Assembly: GCF_008123425.1 (NCBI RefSeq)
Contig: NZ_VSSS01000026.1
Span: 231,127 to 295,126 of the forward strand
Direction: 5' to 3'
Source: Bradyrhizobium rifense
Lineage (GTDB): Bacteria; Pseudomonadota; Alphaproteobacteria; Rhizobiales; Xanthobacteraceae
Length of the DNA: 64,000 nucleotides
Shown here: in pieces, positions 25,714 through 35,211 of the stretch
Position numbering within the stretch: the first letter of the stretch is position 1
Layout: every line of letters begins with the position of its first letter
Notes under the pieces: model-generated
Told to the model about the DNA's origin: nothing
What the model saw: the letters and a program-made list of their open reading frames with translations, nothing else
Database searches by the model: none
Made by a program: the position numbers and the translations under genes

Positions 25714-26723
25714 CCACGTCCCGTCTCACCCGCGAACACGCTACGCAGTTCGCTGGCATCGCGCTCGGCCATGTCGGGCGTGAATATCCCAACAATGTGG
25801 ACCACGCGCTGGCTGAACCGGCGGATGCGCGCACACCGAGCCAGCTGCATCCGATCTTCTACGGCAGCTATGACTGGCACTCCTGCGTCCACAGCTACTG
25901 GATGCTGGCGCGACTGCTGCGCCGCTGTCCCGACGTCGCATCGGCACCCGAGATTCGCGCGTTGTTCGACGCGCAATTCGTTCCCGACAAGGTCGCCGCC
26001 GAGTGCGCCTACTTTGCCCGCCCGACTGCTCGCGGCTTCAAGCGGCCCTATGGCTGGGCCTGGCTGCTGAAGCTGGCGACCGAGCTCGAACTCCAATCCG
26101 ACGATCGCTGGGCGCGCAGCCTTGCGCCGCTGGCAGAGGTCATCGCGCAGCGCTTTCGTGATTTTCTGCCGCGAGCGACTTATCCCGTGCGCGTCGGTAC
26201 CCACTTCAACACAGCGTTCGGCTTGCGCATGGCGGCGGACTATGCCGGCATCAAAAGGGATGATGCGCTGGCCACGTTACTGCGCGAGACCGGCGTGCGC
26301 TGGTATGGCGCGGATCGCGACTGCCCGGCCTGGGGCGAGCCGAGTGGCGATGATTTCCAGTCTTCGGCTCTCATTGAGGCCGAGTGCATGCGTCGCCTGT
26401 TGCCGCCGGACGAATTCTTGCCCTGGTTCGACCGGTTTCTGCCGCGCCTCGCCGATAAGCAGCCGGCGACGTTGTTCCGCCCTGCGACGGTGACCGATCG
26501 CTCCGATGGCAAGATCGCTCATCTCGACGGGCTCAATCTCAGCCGGGCCTGGTGCTGGCGTTCTCTCGGCGATGCCATGCCGGCAGAAGACCCCCGTCGT
26601 GCCATTGCTCACGAAGCGGCGCGCGAGCATCTGGCGGCGGGTCTTCCCCATCTCGCCAGCCACTATATGGGCGAGCACTGGCTGGCGAGCTTTGCCGTCC
26701 TCGCCCTCGATGATGCGGGGTGA
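25710..26723 (+). CDS. DUF2891 domain-containing protein
   Basis: The 337-aa soluble protein is recognised as DUF2891 by segments HPIFYGSYDWHSCVHSYWML, RPYGWAWLLKLATELE, HFNTAFGLRMAADYA and LDGLNLSRAWCWRSL. The many Trp and His residues suggest an alpha/alpha-barrel enzyme like carbohydrate-active folds. It is translationally coupled (ATGA) to the BASS-type transporter and converges with the peptide ABC operon. No function is established that I can name. Confidence 0.85.
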   Translation: MTTSRLTREHATQFAGIALGHVGREYPNNVDHALAEPADARTPSQLHPIFYGSYDWHSCVHSYWMLARLLRRCPDVASAPEIRALFDAQFVPDKVAAECAYFARPTARGFKRPYGWAWLLKLATELELQSDDRWARSLAPLAEVIAQRFRDFLPRATYPVRVGTHFNTAFGLRMAADYAGIKRDDALATLLRETGVRWYGADRDCPAWGEPSGDDFQSSALIEAECMRRLLPPDEFLPWFDRFLPRLADKQPATLFRPATVTDRSDGKIAHLDGLNLSRAWCWRSLGDAMPAEDPRRAIAHEAAREHLAAGLPHLASHYMGEHWLASFAVLALDDAG

Positions 26724-26738
26724 CGGTGCCATCTGCGG

Positions 26739-28463
26739 TCATTCTGCAGCGGCCATCAGCAGAGGGCGCGCGTGCGGTGCTTGCGCGGCGTCGGCAACAC
26801 CTGACGGGATCGACGCCAGCAGCGCCTTCGTATAGGGCTGCTGCGGATTGTCGAATATCTCGGCGACTTCCCCATGCTCGACGATGCACCCGCGGTGCAT
26901 GACCGAAACGGTGTGGGCGAGCTGGCGCACCAGCGCGAGATCGTGAGAGACGAATACGTAAGTCAGGCCCAGATTGGCCTGCAGTGAGAGCAGCACCTCG
27001 ACGATGCCGGCCTGGACGCTGACGTCGAGCGCGGAGGTCGGCTCGTCGAGCACGATCACGTCCGGTTTGAGGACCAGCGACCGGGCGATGGCGACGCGCT
27101 GGCGCTGGCCGCCTGACAGGGCCGCTGGTTTGCGGGACAGCAGGTGCTCGCCGAGCCCGACGTCGGCCAGTGCCTTGCGAACCCGCTCGTCGCGCTCCTT
27201 GGGCGTTCCGATTCCGAACCGGTCGAGCGGTTCGCGCACCAGCCGCTCGATCGTCCAGGTCGGATCGAGCGAGGTAAACGGATTCTGATAGACCAGTTGA
27301 AGGTGGCGCCACGCCGAACGCAGCTCACCGGGCGAACGACCGGCGATCTGTTCGCCGGCGACCGAAATAGTCCCGCTGTCGGGTTGCTCGAGGCCCAGCA
27401 GCAACCGGACCGCTGTGGTCTTGCCCGAGCCTGACTCGCCCACCAGCGCGTGCGTGGTGCCGGCCGGAACGGTGAACGACAAATCGTCGACAGCCACCAG
27501 CGACTTGCCGTCGACGTTGAAGGTCTTTGTCACGGCGCTGACGGCGATCTTCGGTGCTGTGCCGGCGGCGGTCTTGAGGAAGCGGGAGCCGATATCGCGC
27601 AATGCGGCGTAACGGTCGGGGTTGAGGGCCGGGACATCCGCGCGCAGCTTTCTCGCGTAGGCCGACGCCGGCGAGGAGAAGACGGAAGCGGTCCGGCCTG
27701 CCTCCTGGATGACGCCGTCCTTGAGCACCACGAGCGCGTTCGCCCGCTCGGCGGCGATCGCAAGGTCATGCGTAATGAGCAGCAGGCTGATCTTGAGGTC
27801 GTGCTGCAGGCGTGTGAGCAGGTCGAGGATCCGCTTCTGGATCGTGACGTCGAGCGCGGAGGTGGGTTCATCCGCAACCAGCAGTGCCGGCCGCGGCAGG
27901 ATCGCAAGGCCGATCAGCACGCGCTGGAGCATGCCGCCGGAGAGCTGGTGCGGGTAGGAGTCGTAGACACGTCGGGGGTTGTCGAGCCCCACCTCGGCGA
28001 ATGTCTCCAGGACGAGCTGCTTGCGGATCCTCTTGTCGGGCTCGTCGAGCAGCGCGGCCGCTTCCTGCGCCTGGGCACCGATCGTCCGCACCGGGTTGAG
28101 TGAGTTGGCGGGATCCTGCGGCACGAATCCGATGGCGCGTCCCCGCAGCGGCCGGAAGCCGCGCTCGGAGATTCCCAGCACCTCCTGACCGTCGAACACC
28201 ACGCGGCCGGTGGCGCGCCCATTGCTGGGGAGCAGCCGCAGCACCGCGCGCGCGATCGTGGACTTGCCGGAACCGGACTCCCCGATCAGAGCAAGGCTCT
28301 CGCCGCGGCCGAGTTCAAACCCCACATTGGTGACGACCTCGTGCGATCCGTAGGAGACCGACAGGCCGTCGACCCGCAGCAATGGAATCGGGCGCAGCGG
28401 CACCGGCGCGTTGGGCTCGGCGCGCGTGAGTGTGTTGGCGGTCAGTCTGTCTTGCGCAGCCAT
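26739..28463 (-). CDS. Fused dipeptide-type ABC ATPase (DppD-DppF fusion)
   Basis: The 574-aa protein contains two complete ABC cassettes. The N-terminal one has Walker A GESGSGKSTIARAV, signature LSGGMLQRVLIGLAI and Walker B LLVADEPTSALD. The C-terminal one has GESGSGKTTAVRLLLG, LSGGQRQRVAIARSL and VIVLDEPTSALD. The start at 28463 overlaps the permease gene; the open frame to 28535 is read-through. It powers the DppB/DppC-like permeases just upstream. Such fused-ATPase importers take up peptides, glutathione or opines and are often near LLM monooxygenases. Confidence 0.93.
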   Translation of the reverse strand: MAAQDRLTANTLTRAEPNAPVPLRPIPLLRVDGLSVSYGSHEVVTNVGFELGRGESLALIGESGSGKSTIARAVLRLLPSNGRATGRVVFDGQEVLGISERGFRPLRGRAIGFVPQDPANSLNPVRTIGAQAQEAAALLDEPDKRIRKQLVLETFAEVGLDNPRRVYDSYPHQLSGGMLQRVLIGLAILPRPALLVADEPTSALDVTIQKRILDLLTRLQHDLKISLLLITHDLAIAAERANALVVLKDGVIQEAGRTASVFSSPASAYARKLRADVPALNPDRYAALRDIGSRFLKTAAGTAPKIAVSAVTKTFNVDGKSLVAVDDLSFTVPAGTTHALVGESGSGKTTAVRLLLGLEQPDSGTISVAGEQIAGRSPGELRSAWRHLQLVYQNPFTSLDPTWTIERLVREPLDRFGIGTPKERDERVRKALADVGLGEHLLSRKPAALSGGQRQRVAIARSLVLKPDVIVLDEPTSALDVSVQAGIVEVLLSLQANLGLTYVFVSHDLALVRQLAHTVSVMHRGCIVEHGEVAEIFDNPQQPYTKALLASIPSGVADAAQAPHARPLLMAAAE

Positions 28464-29290
28464 CGGCTGATCCTGTTCACAGAGAGCACGGTCGCGATCG
28501 TGACGAAGGCGGGCGCGTACACCAGCCAAGGCCATTTGAGGTAGTCCTTGCCGATCGAGATCAGCAGGCCCCAGTCGGAGGCGGGCGGCGGATCGCCGTA
28601 ACCGAGGAAGGCGAGGCTTGCGATCACCAGGATCGACAGGCCGAATTGCAGCACGGCAAGCGGAAGCACCGAGCGCGATGCGTTCGGCAGTACGTGCCGC
28701 AACAGGATGTGCCAGCGCGAGCCGCCCATCAGGAACGCCGCCTCGACGAAGATCGCCTGCCGCGTCTTGATGACTTCCGAGCGCATCACGCGCGCGAAGA
28801 CTGCGACGGCCGAGACGCCGGTCGCAATCGCGGCGTTGGTGGTGTCGAAACCGATCGCGGTGACGACGATGACGGCCAGCAGGAAGTTCGGGATCGCCAG
28901 CAGCACGTCGACCAGCCGGGCGAGCACGATGTCCACCCAGCCGCCGAGGAAGCCTGCGAGCAGGCCAATGAGGCCGCCGGCGACGGCGGCGATGACGACA
29001 GCGATGAGCGCGCTCGTCACCGAGGAGGCCGTGCCATAGACAACGCGGGTATAGAGGTCGCGGCCGAGGTGATCGGTCCCGAACCAGTGTGCAGCGCTGG
29101 GGCTGAGCAGTTTCTCGGCGGTGACACCGACGACCGGGCTATGATTCGTGAACAGGCCGGGCGCCAGCGACCAGGCGATCACGATCGCGATGACCGCGAA
29201 GGCAAACGCGACGGTCGGCGGCACCCGAAGAGCTGTCAGCCGGCTGATCGCCGTGACGCGCGAGGCGGCGGAGAAGGAGGCGAGGGTCAT
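28442..29290 (-). CDS. Peptide-type ABC permease, DppC-like
   Basis: The 282-aa inner-membrane permease carries the DppC signature HWFGTDHLGRDLYTRVVYG, and the EAA-like loop is followed by LPNASRSVLPLAVLQFGLSI. It overlaps both the ATPase fusion downstream (22 bp) and the DppB-like gene upstream (4 bp). The order is binding protein, DppB, DppC, DppDF. Confidence 0.92.
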   Translation of the reverse strand: MTLASFSAASRVTAISRLTALRVPPTVAFAFAVIAIVIAWSLAPGLFTNHSPVVGVTAEKLLSPSAAHWFGTDHLGRDLYTRVVYGTASSVTSALIAVVIAAVAGGLIGLLAGFLGGWVDIVLARLVDVLLAIPNFLLAVIVVTAIGFDTTNAAIATGVSAVAVFARVMRSEVIKTRQAIFVEAAFLMGGSRWHILLRHVLPNASRSVLPLAVLQFGLSILVIASLAFLGYGDPPPASDWGLLISIGKDYLKWPWLVYAPAFVTIATVLSVNRISRWLRKTD

Positions 29291-30297
29291 GATGTGGCCG
29301 CCACGGATGTTGCAACGGCGCCGTCGTCGGCGGTGGTCGGACGGGCCCTGGGACCACCAATCAGCTTCACGCGCGGGTCGAGCAGCGGATAGACGAGATC
29401 GGCGATCAGATTGACGAGCACGAACACGACCGCAGCGAGCGAGACGACCGCCTGCAGCACAGGCAAATCCTGCGTGCTCACCGAACGCTGCACCAGGCTG
29501 CCGATGCCGGTGCGTCCGAACACCGTCTCGGTGATCAGCGAGCCGCCAAGAAGCTCACCGATGGCAAGTGCTGTGACGGTGATGACCGGGAGCGAAGACG
29601 GCTTGAGCAAATGCCTGGCAAAGAGGCGCATCCGCGTCAGGCCGCGGCCGCGCGCGACACTAGCATATTCTTGCTCCGACTCCTTGTCGAGGTTCGCGAT
29701 CAGCACCTCGGCAATCCGGGCGGAGACGGGGACCCCCAGCGCGACCGCGGCGAAGAAGGTCGCCCAGAAGCTGTCGGGTGCGATCACGCGGAACAGGCCG
29801 AGCTGGAAGCCGAACAGGTGGATCAGCACCAGGCCGATCACGAAATTGGGCACGGACAGGAACAACGACGGGAAGCCGCGCAGCAGGCCCTGGCCGAAGC
29901 GTTTCGGAAGAAATTGCGTGCCGTAGCCGATCGTCACCGCCAGCAGCAGCGCGATGGCGAAAGCCGCGGAGGCAAGGATCAGCGTCGACGGCAGAACCTC
30001 GGCGATCAGGGTTGCGACGGGCCGGTTGGACCGCATCGACCGGCCGAAATCGCCGGCCACGAAGTGGGACAGCGACGTCCAGAGCTGGACCGGGATCGGC
30101 TGGTCCAGACCCTGGGCGGCGATGATCTGCCTGATCTCGTCCTCGGTGAATCCGTTCTGGGGATCGCGCAGGACGTTGGTAATGGGGTCGCCGGGCAGGA
30201 TGCTGACGACCATGAAGGTGAAGACGTAGGCCAGCAGGACGACGACGAACGCCTGCGCCAGGCGCTTTGCGGCGTAGGACAAATAGGCATTGGTCAT
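29287..30297 (-). CDS. Peptide-type ABC permease, DppB-like
   Basis: The 336-aa permease opens with the DppB pattern AKRLAQAFVVVLLAYVFTFM and VSILPGDPITNVL, and carries LLGGSLITETVFGRTGIGSL in the last third. It follows the binding-protein gene by 12 bp and is coupled to the DppC-like gene by an ATGA overlap. Confidence 0.92.
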   Translation of the reverse strand: MTNAYLSYAAKRLAQAFVVVLLAYVFTFMVVSILPGDPITNVLRDPQNGFTEDEIRQIIAAQGLDQPIPVQLWTSLSHFVAGDFGRSMRSNRPVATLIAEVLPSTLILASAAFAIALLLAVTIGYGTQFLPKRFGQGLLRGFPSLFLSVPNFVIGLVLIHLFGFQLGLFRVIAPDSFWATFFAAVALGVPVSARIAEVLIANLDKESEQEYASVARGRGLTRMRLFARHLLKPSSLPVITVTALAIGELLGGSLITETVFGRTGIGSLVQRSVSTQDLPVLQAVVSLAAVVFVLVNLIADLVYPLLDPRVKLIGGPRARPTTADDGAVATSVAATS

Positions 30298-30309
30298 GCC
30301 GGTCAGCTC

Positions 30310-31962
30310 CTACTCGCTGATCGTTGCCGTATAATAGCTGGCATAGGCGACGCCGTTGTAGACCTCGCCCTTGAGCTTCGGCGACTGCACGTAGATGCGC
30401 TGGACGATTTGCGTGCGCGGGATGAAGTAGCCTTGCTCGAGGACGTAAGTCTGCAGCTCGTCGAGACGCGGATTGCGGATTTCGGCCGAGGAGGCGCCGG
30501 CAATCCTGTCGCGCAGATCGTTGAGCTTCTTGTCGCTATCGCCGAGCGCGAACCAGTCCTCGCCGTTGTTGGCATTGGTCAGGATGCTGGCGACCGTGCC
30601 GGCATCGATGAAGCTGCGCGTCACCTCGTAGGCCGGCACCGCCGTCCCGCCGAACCTGACCTTCTCGCCGAACGTCACGACGTCATAGGCCCGAATGGTC
30701 ACCTTCCAGCCGATCTTGCCGAGCTGCTGCGCGATGAGTTCGTCGATCGACTTCGCCGTCGCGAGGTAGGGATTGGAGTAGAGCGTCAGCGTCAGCTGCT
30801 TGCCGTCCTTGGCGCGGATGCCGCCGGCGCCCTTGGTCCAGCCGGCTTCGTCGAGGAGCTTTTCCGCCTTGCCTGGGTTGTAGGCCAGGAGGTCGCTGTG
30901 GTCGGTCGCGCCGGGCACGTTGCTCTGGATGAAGGACGTCGCCAGCTTCCAGTCGGGTGTGTAGACGGTGTCGATGATCTCCTTGCGGTTGATGGCGGCC
31001 TGGAGCGCCTGGCGCACCTTCACATCGTTGTACGGCTCCAGCTTGGTGTTGACCGCGAGGCCGTTGACGAAGCCGAGATAGCGCGGGGTTGCGGTGGTGA
31101 AGCCGGCGTCCTTGAGCGACTTCAATTCCTGCGGTGAGGGGCTGTAGGCAACATCGGCCTGGCCGGACTGAACAGCGGCGACCCGCAGCGATGGCTCGGA
31201 CACGATCTTGTAGGTGATCGAATCGAGATAGGCCGGGCCGGTGTGGCCGACGGCAGCCGGACCCCAATTGTAGTCCTTGCGCTTGACCAGCTTGACGAAG
31301 TCGCCCTCCTTCCAGGAGGCGACAACGTACGGTCCGCTACCGGATGTCTTGGAGAGGTCTGCCTGCTGGGCGGCGGGTAGCGCAATGCTCTTCGGCGAGA
31401 TGAGGATCGAGCCATGGTAGCCGAGCGTCGGGATGAATCCGAGCGTCGGCGCCTTGAAGACGACCTTCACGGTCGTTGCATCGACCGCCTCGGCGCGGTC
31501 GTAGGTCTTCGGGAACAGGCCAACCGGGTTGATGCCTTCATTCTTGCGCCCGGCGTACCAGATGTCGAGATTGGCGACGACGGCCGACGCATCGAGTGGC
31601 GTGCCGTCGGAGAAGGACACGCCCTTCTTGAGGTGCAGGGTGAACTGGGTGGCGTCGCTGCTCTGTTCCCAGCTCTCGGCGATCCAGGGACTGACCTTGC
31701 CGTCGGCATCGACATAGACGAGCTTGTCGGTCACGTGACCCCAGATGTGGCCCTGGAAGCTGGAGATGGAGCTGTTGTTCGGAATCCAGGTGCCGCCGAG
31801 CGAGTCGATGAGGAAAGTAATGTCGCCGCCATTCGGCGAAGCGCCTGCACTTCGCGCCGGAGACAGGCCCGTCATTGCTGTCAAGGCGATGGCTGTCACC
31901 ACGGAGGTCGCGGCCAACAGGCGACGCCGGGAGAGCAAGAGCGAAGAGAAGCGCGCGGTCAT
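30310..31962 (-). CDS. Family 5 extracellular solute-binding protein (peptide/opine type), Tat signal
   Basis: The 550-aa periplasmic binding protein has an N-terminal Tat-type signal (SRRRLLAATSVVTAIALTAM). Family blocks include the DGTPLDASAVVANLDIWY motif, YNPGKAEKLLDEAGWTKGAGG and the ISSFQGHIWGHVTDKLVYVD start. The ATG at 31962 follows AGGGGC; the longer frame to 32034 lacks such a site. It is the first gene of the importer operon and is divergent from the aromatic catabolic cluster, 460 bp away. The ligand is unknown: a sulfur peptide would fit the left island, an auxin-amino-acid conjugate the right cluster. Confidence 0.9.
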   Translation of the reverse strand: MTARFSSLLLSRRRLLAATSVVTAIALTAMTGLSPARSAGASPNGGDITFLIDSLGGTWIPNNSSISSFQGHIWGHVTDKLVYVDADGKVSPWIAESWEQSSDATQFTLHLKKGVSFSDGTPLDASAVVANLDIWYAGRKNEGINPVGLFPKTYDRAEAVDATTVKVVFKAPTLGFIPTLGYHGSILISPKSIALPAAQQADLSKTSGSGPYVVASWKEGDFVKLVKRKDYNWGPAAVGHTGPAYLDSITYKIVSEPSLRVAAVQSGQADVAYSPSPQELKSLKDAGFTTATPRYLGFVNGLAVNTKLEPYNDVKVRQALQAAINRKEIIDTVYTPDWKLATSFIQSNVPGATDHSDLLAYNPGKAEKLLDEAGWTKGAGGIRAKDGKQLTLTLYSNPYLATAKSIDELIAQQLGKIGWKVTIRAYDVVTFGEKVRFGGTAVPAYEVTRSFIDAGTVASILTNANNGEDWFALGDSDKKLNDLRDRIAGASSAEIRNPRLDELQTYVLEQGYFIPRTQIVQRIYVQSPKLKGEVYNGVAYASYYTATISE

Positions 31963-32360
31963 GGATAGCCCCTGATGATTGGCGGCGTCGATCAGGGCGC
32001 GGCATTCATGGAGACGCTGCGGCGCGATCGACATTTCCGCTTAGGAGAGGCGAAACGAACGGACCTGGCCATTCCAAATTTCACTTGAGTTGGACAACAA
32101 ATGTCTCGGTGTCGGGGCAATGCGCGCGACGTCCATTTCGTCGTCAGCGTGAACGTGCTCGATCAAGCAGGCCGTTTGACCAAACATGCGTCGGTTGCCG
32201 CGCCGGCAGCGGAAGCCTCGTCGAACCGGATTTCCGAGTCGCTCCAACTGCAGGTGGGGTCGATCGGAGCACAAACATCTAAGCAAAATGAATGTTTTGG
32301 ACCGAAAACTCTCCGCGGCCCCCCGGACAGGCAAATAGGGGGCCTGCCCCGTACGGACGA
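31963..32360. other. Intergenic region without a supported gene
   Basis: This stretch separates the divergent peptide importer and the aromatic cluster. Short open frames on both strands have no recognisable protein features or ribosome binding sites. It presumably contains the promoter of the importer operon and upstream regulatory DNA of the catabolic operon. I see no repeat or RNA structure in it. Confidence 0.5.
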
Positions 32361-32404
32361 TTGACAGGCAATTATTACATGTCTAAAAATATGCAAATTC
32401 ATAT
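32361..32404 (+). promoter_or_regulatory. Promoter and MarR-type operator of the Rieske oxygenase operon
   Basis: TTGACA at 32361-32366 and TAAAAA at 32384-32389 with a 17-bp spacer form a sigma-70-like promoter. The inverted repeat ATATG-N6-CATAT at 32389-32404 touches the -10 and the expected start site, the arrangement for repression. The same element (ATATG-N6-CATAC) overlaps the promoter of the operon that encodes both MarR repressors, and ACATGT precedes it in both places by a similar distance. The gene start follows 18 bp later. Confidence 0.55.
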
Positions 32405-32422
32405 AATTCGTGAGATGCCAGA

Positions 32423-33373
32423 ATGGACGCGCATCCGCTGAAGCTCAAGGTCAGGTCGTATGCCGCGGAGACGCCGTTCATACGGAGCCTTGTGTTTGAC
32501 GTGGACGGCGGCGTCGTGCCGCAATGGCAGGCAGGCGCACATGTCCGCGTGGCGCTTCCGAATGGCGGAGACCGGCCGTACTCGCTGATGACTCTGCCGG
32601 GCCTCCCCGAGGGCGCGCTGGCGCTCGGGGTGCTGCGCGAGGAGGCTTCGAGCGGCGGCTCGCAGTTCATGCATGCGCTGAAGATCGGCGATGTCGTGCA
32701 GGCGAGTGCGCCGGTCAACAATTTTCAATTGCACGAGGGGGCGGCGCCCGCGCTGCTGTTTGCCGGCGGCATTGGCATCACGCCGATCCTGTCGATGGCG
32801 GCGGAGCTCGCGACTCGTGGAAGCCCGTATCGTTTGCACTATGCGGGCCGCACGCAAGGGCTGCTGGCGTTCCTGCCGCAATTGCAGGAGATCTGCGCCA
32901 AGGGCCTGTCCGTTCACTACGACAGCGACGAGTCCCGTCTGGACATTGCAGCGGCGCTCGGCGAGGCCGCCGCCGACGCCCACATCTATGTCTGCGGTCC
33001 GGCGGGGATGATCGAAGCGGTGAGGGCGGCCGCGCTTGCCAGGACCATTCTGGCCGACCACATGCATTACGAGCTCTTCAAGGCGGAGCAGCCGAGTTCG
33101 CCCGACAAACCGTTCGAGGTCGAGCTCAAATCGTCGGGGCAGGTCGTCAGCGTCGCGGCCGGTCAGACCATCATCCAGGCGCTGGAAGCGGCGGGGCACG
33201 ACGTGCTCTACGACTGCCAGCGCGGCGATTGCGGCATCTGCCAGTGCGGCGTAATCGCAGGCGTGCCCGACCATCGCGACGTCATCCTCAGCGACGACGA
33301 GAAGGCGTCCAACAAGGTCATGCAGATCTGCGTGTCACGCGCGAAATCGGAGCGCCTGGTGCTGGATCTATGA
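32423..33373 (+). CDS. Oxygenase reductase component, phthalate-dioxygenase-reductase type
   Basis: The 316-aa electron-transfer protein has flavin- and NAD-binding domains (DRPYSLMTLPG; FAGGIGITPILSMA; HIYVCGPAGMIEAV) and a C-terminal plant-type [2Fe-2S] domain. Its Cys ligands are in DCQRGDCGICQCGV plus a final Cys near QICVSRAK. It passes electrons from NAD(P)H to the Rieske oxygenase encoded 17 bp downstream, without a separate ferredoxin. In iad-type auxin loci this role is called IadC; that equivalence is inferred from gene order. Confidence 0.9.
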   Translation: MDAHPLKLKVRSYAAETPFIRSLVFDVDGGVVPQWQAGAHVRVALPNGGDRPYSLMTLPGLPEGALALGVLREEASSGGSQFMHALKIGDVVQASAPVNNFQLHEGAAPALLFAGGIGITPILSMAAELATRGSPYRLHYAGRTQGLLAFLPQLQEICAKGLSVHYDSDESRLDIAAALGEAAADAHIYVCGPAGMIEAVRAAALARTILADHMHYELFKAEQPSSPDKPFEVELKSSGQVVSVAAGQTIIQALEAAGHDVLYDCQRGDCGICQCGVIAGVPDHRDVILSDDEKASNKVMQICVSRAKSERLVLDL

Positions 33374-33390
33374 GGGAGACGAGGGACACC

Positions 33391-34731
33391 ATGGCGAAAT
33401 ACGGACGGAATGCCCACGCGATTGCGGCGCTGGTTCGAGAAGCTGAGGTGCATCGCGACGTCTATGTCGATCCCGAGGTCTTCGAGCTCGAGATGGAGCA
33501 TTTGTTCCCGAACAGCTGGGTCTATGTCGGGCATGCGAGCCAATTGTCGAAGCCCGGCGATTTCATCACTGCCACTATCGGCCGGCAGCCGGTGCTGGCG
33601 AGCCGCCATAGCGACGGCTCCATCCACGTCTTCTACAACCGCTGCCCGCACAAGGGCGTGAAGATCGCCTCCGAGCCCTGCGGCAACACCGGAAAGTTCT
33701 TCCGCTGCCCCTATCACGCCTGGTCTTTCAAGACCGACGGATCGCTGCTCGCGATCCCCTTGAAGAAGGGCTACGAGGGCACCGGCTTTACCGATACCCA
33801 GGCCAATGGAGGGCTGTCGAAAGTCAGGAACGTCGTCGTCTATCGCGATTTCATCTTCGCCCGCCTGAGCGATGACGGCGTCTCCTTCGAGGATTATTTC
33901 GGCGAGAGCCTTTCGACCATCGACAACATGGCCGACCGCTCGCCGGAGGGCAAGCTCGCCGTCATCGCCACGCCGATCCGCTACATGCACACCTGCAACT
34001 GGAAGATGCTGGTCGAGAACCAGACCGACACCTGTCATCCGATGGTCGCGCATGAGAGCTCGGCCGGCACGGCGGTCAAGGTCTGGAAACGCGAACAAGG
34101 CGATTCCACCGAGACGCCGATGGCGGTGCAGCTCTACGGTCCTTTCATGAGCCCGTACGAGTTCTACGAGCAGAGCGGCATCAGGATCTGGCCGAACGGC
34201 CATGGCCACACCGGCGTCGCCAACTCGATCCATTCGAATTACTCGGACGTCACGGGCTATCTTGACCAGATGGTCGCGGCCTACGGTGAAACGCGGGCGC
34301 ACGAGATCCTCGGCGAGGTCCGGCACAACACCGTGTACTTCCCGAACATCATGGTCAAAGGCGCCGTCCAGATCCTGCGCAACTTCATCCCGATCGCGGT
34401 CGACAAGACGCTGGTCGAGAGCTGGGTCTATCGCCTGGTCGGCGCGCCCGATAAGCTCTACGAGCGCGCGCTGATGTACAACCGCTTCATCAACGCGCCA
34501 ACCTCGATCGTCGGCCACGACGATCTGGAAATGTACGAGCGGGCGCAGGAAGGGCTGAAGTCCAACGGCAATCAATGGGTCAATCTGCGGCGGCTCTACG
34601 AGAGCAGCGAAGAGCAGGATGTCACCGCCGTCATCAACGGCACCTCCGAGCGGCAGATGCGGAACCAGTTTCATGCCTGGGCGAAATTCATGACCATGGA
34701 CATGGACAAGCACGTCGAGGCCGCCGAATGA
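33391..34731 (+). CDS. Aromatic-ring-hydroxylating dioxygenase, alpha (Rieske) subunit
   Basis: This is the 446-aa catalytic subunit. The Rieske [2Fe-2S] ligands are C and H of CPHKG and C and H of CPYHAW. The mononuclear iron site is ENQTDTCHPMVAH, which keeps the bridging Asp and both His but has Cys where most relatives have Tyr (D-x-Y-H). It overlaps the beta-subunit gene by 4 bp. The context (reductase, ligase, SDR, 2-oxoacid:ferredoxin oxidoreductase, MarR pair) resembles loci where IadDE oxidises indole-3-acetate. A benzoate-, anthranilate- or salicylate-type substrate is also possible. Confidence 0.92.
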   Translation: MAKYGRNAHAIAALVREAEVHRDVYVDPEVFELEMEHLFPNSWVYVGHASQLSKPGDFITATIGRQPVLASRHSDGSIHVFYNRCPHKGVKIASEPCGNTGKFFRCPYHAWSFKTDGSLLAIPLKKGYEGTGFTDTQANGGLSKVRNVVVYRDFIFARLSDDGVSFEDYFGESLSTIDNMADRSPEGKLAVIATPIRYMHTCNWKMLVENQTDTCHPMVAHESSAGTAVKVWKREQGDSTETPMAVQLYGPFMSPYEFYEQSGIRIWPNGHGHTGVANSIHSNYSDVTGYLDQMVAAYGETRAHEILGEVRHNTVYFPNIMVKGAVQILRNFIPIAVDKTLVESWVYRLVGAPDKLYERALMYNRFINAPTSIVGHDDLEMYERAQEGLKSNGNQWVNLRRLYESSEEQDVTAVINGTSERQMRNQFHAWAKFMTMDMDKHVEAAE

Positions 34732-35204
34732 TCAACGAGAAGACGATCACAGACCTCATCTATCAGGAAGCCGAGCTGCTCGACACGATGCAATGGCAGG
34801 AATGGCTCGATCTGTTTCACCCCGAAGGACGTTACTGGATGCCGCTGGAATGGCAGCAGCAGGATCCGGTGCTCCAGCCGTCATTGATGTACGAGGACCT
34901 GTTGCTCCTGAAGGTCCGGGTCGAACGTCTGTCTGGCGAGCGGACCTTCAGCCAGAAGCCGAAGAGCCGCTGCCATCATCTGCTCCAGGCGCCGCGGATC
35001 GTGGCGTGCGACCCGGCTGCCGGCGTGTTCAAGGCGCGGACGTCCTATATCTATACGGAGACGCGCGGTGATCTGCTGGAGCGCTATTCGGGCTGGGCCT
35101 CGCACGAATTCGTAGAGGTCGGCGATACCCTGAAGATCAAGCTCAAGCGGGTCGATCTCGTCAATTTCGATGCGCCGTTCGGAAACATTCAACTCTTCAT
35201 GTGA
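34728..35204 (+). CDS. Aromatic-ring-hydroxylating dioxygenase, beta (small) subunit
   Basis: The 158-aa structural subunit of the alpha3beta3 oxygenase is recognised by the NTF2-like fold blocks QEAELLDTMQWQEWLDLFHP, EGRYWMPLEW and the C-terminal LKIKLKRVDLVNFDAPFGNI. The ATG at 34728 overlaps the alpha-subunit stop (ATGA), so the subunits are coupled. The segment SQKPKSRCHHLLQAPRIVAC is the usual subunit-contact strand of this family. Confidence 0.9.
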   Translation: MINEKTITDLIYQEAELLDTMQWQEWLDLFHPEGRYWMPLEWQQQDPVLQPSLMYEDLLLLKVRVERLSGERTFSQKPKSRCHHLLQAPRIVACDPAAGVFKARTSYIYTETRGDLLERYSGWASHEFVEVGDTLKIKLKRVDLVNFDAPFGNIQLFM

Positions 35205-35211
35205 GTATGCC

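Noticed and set aside
32041..32402. Short open frames in the region before the oxygenase operon
   Set aside because: They overlap on opposite strands, lack start signals and contain no motif; the region reads better as regulatory DNA.
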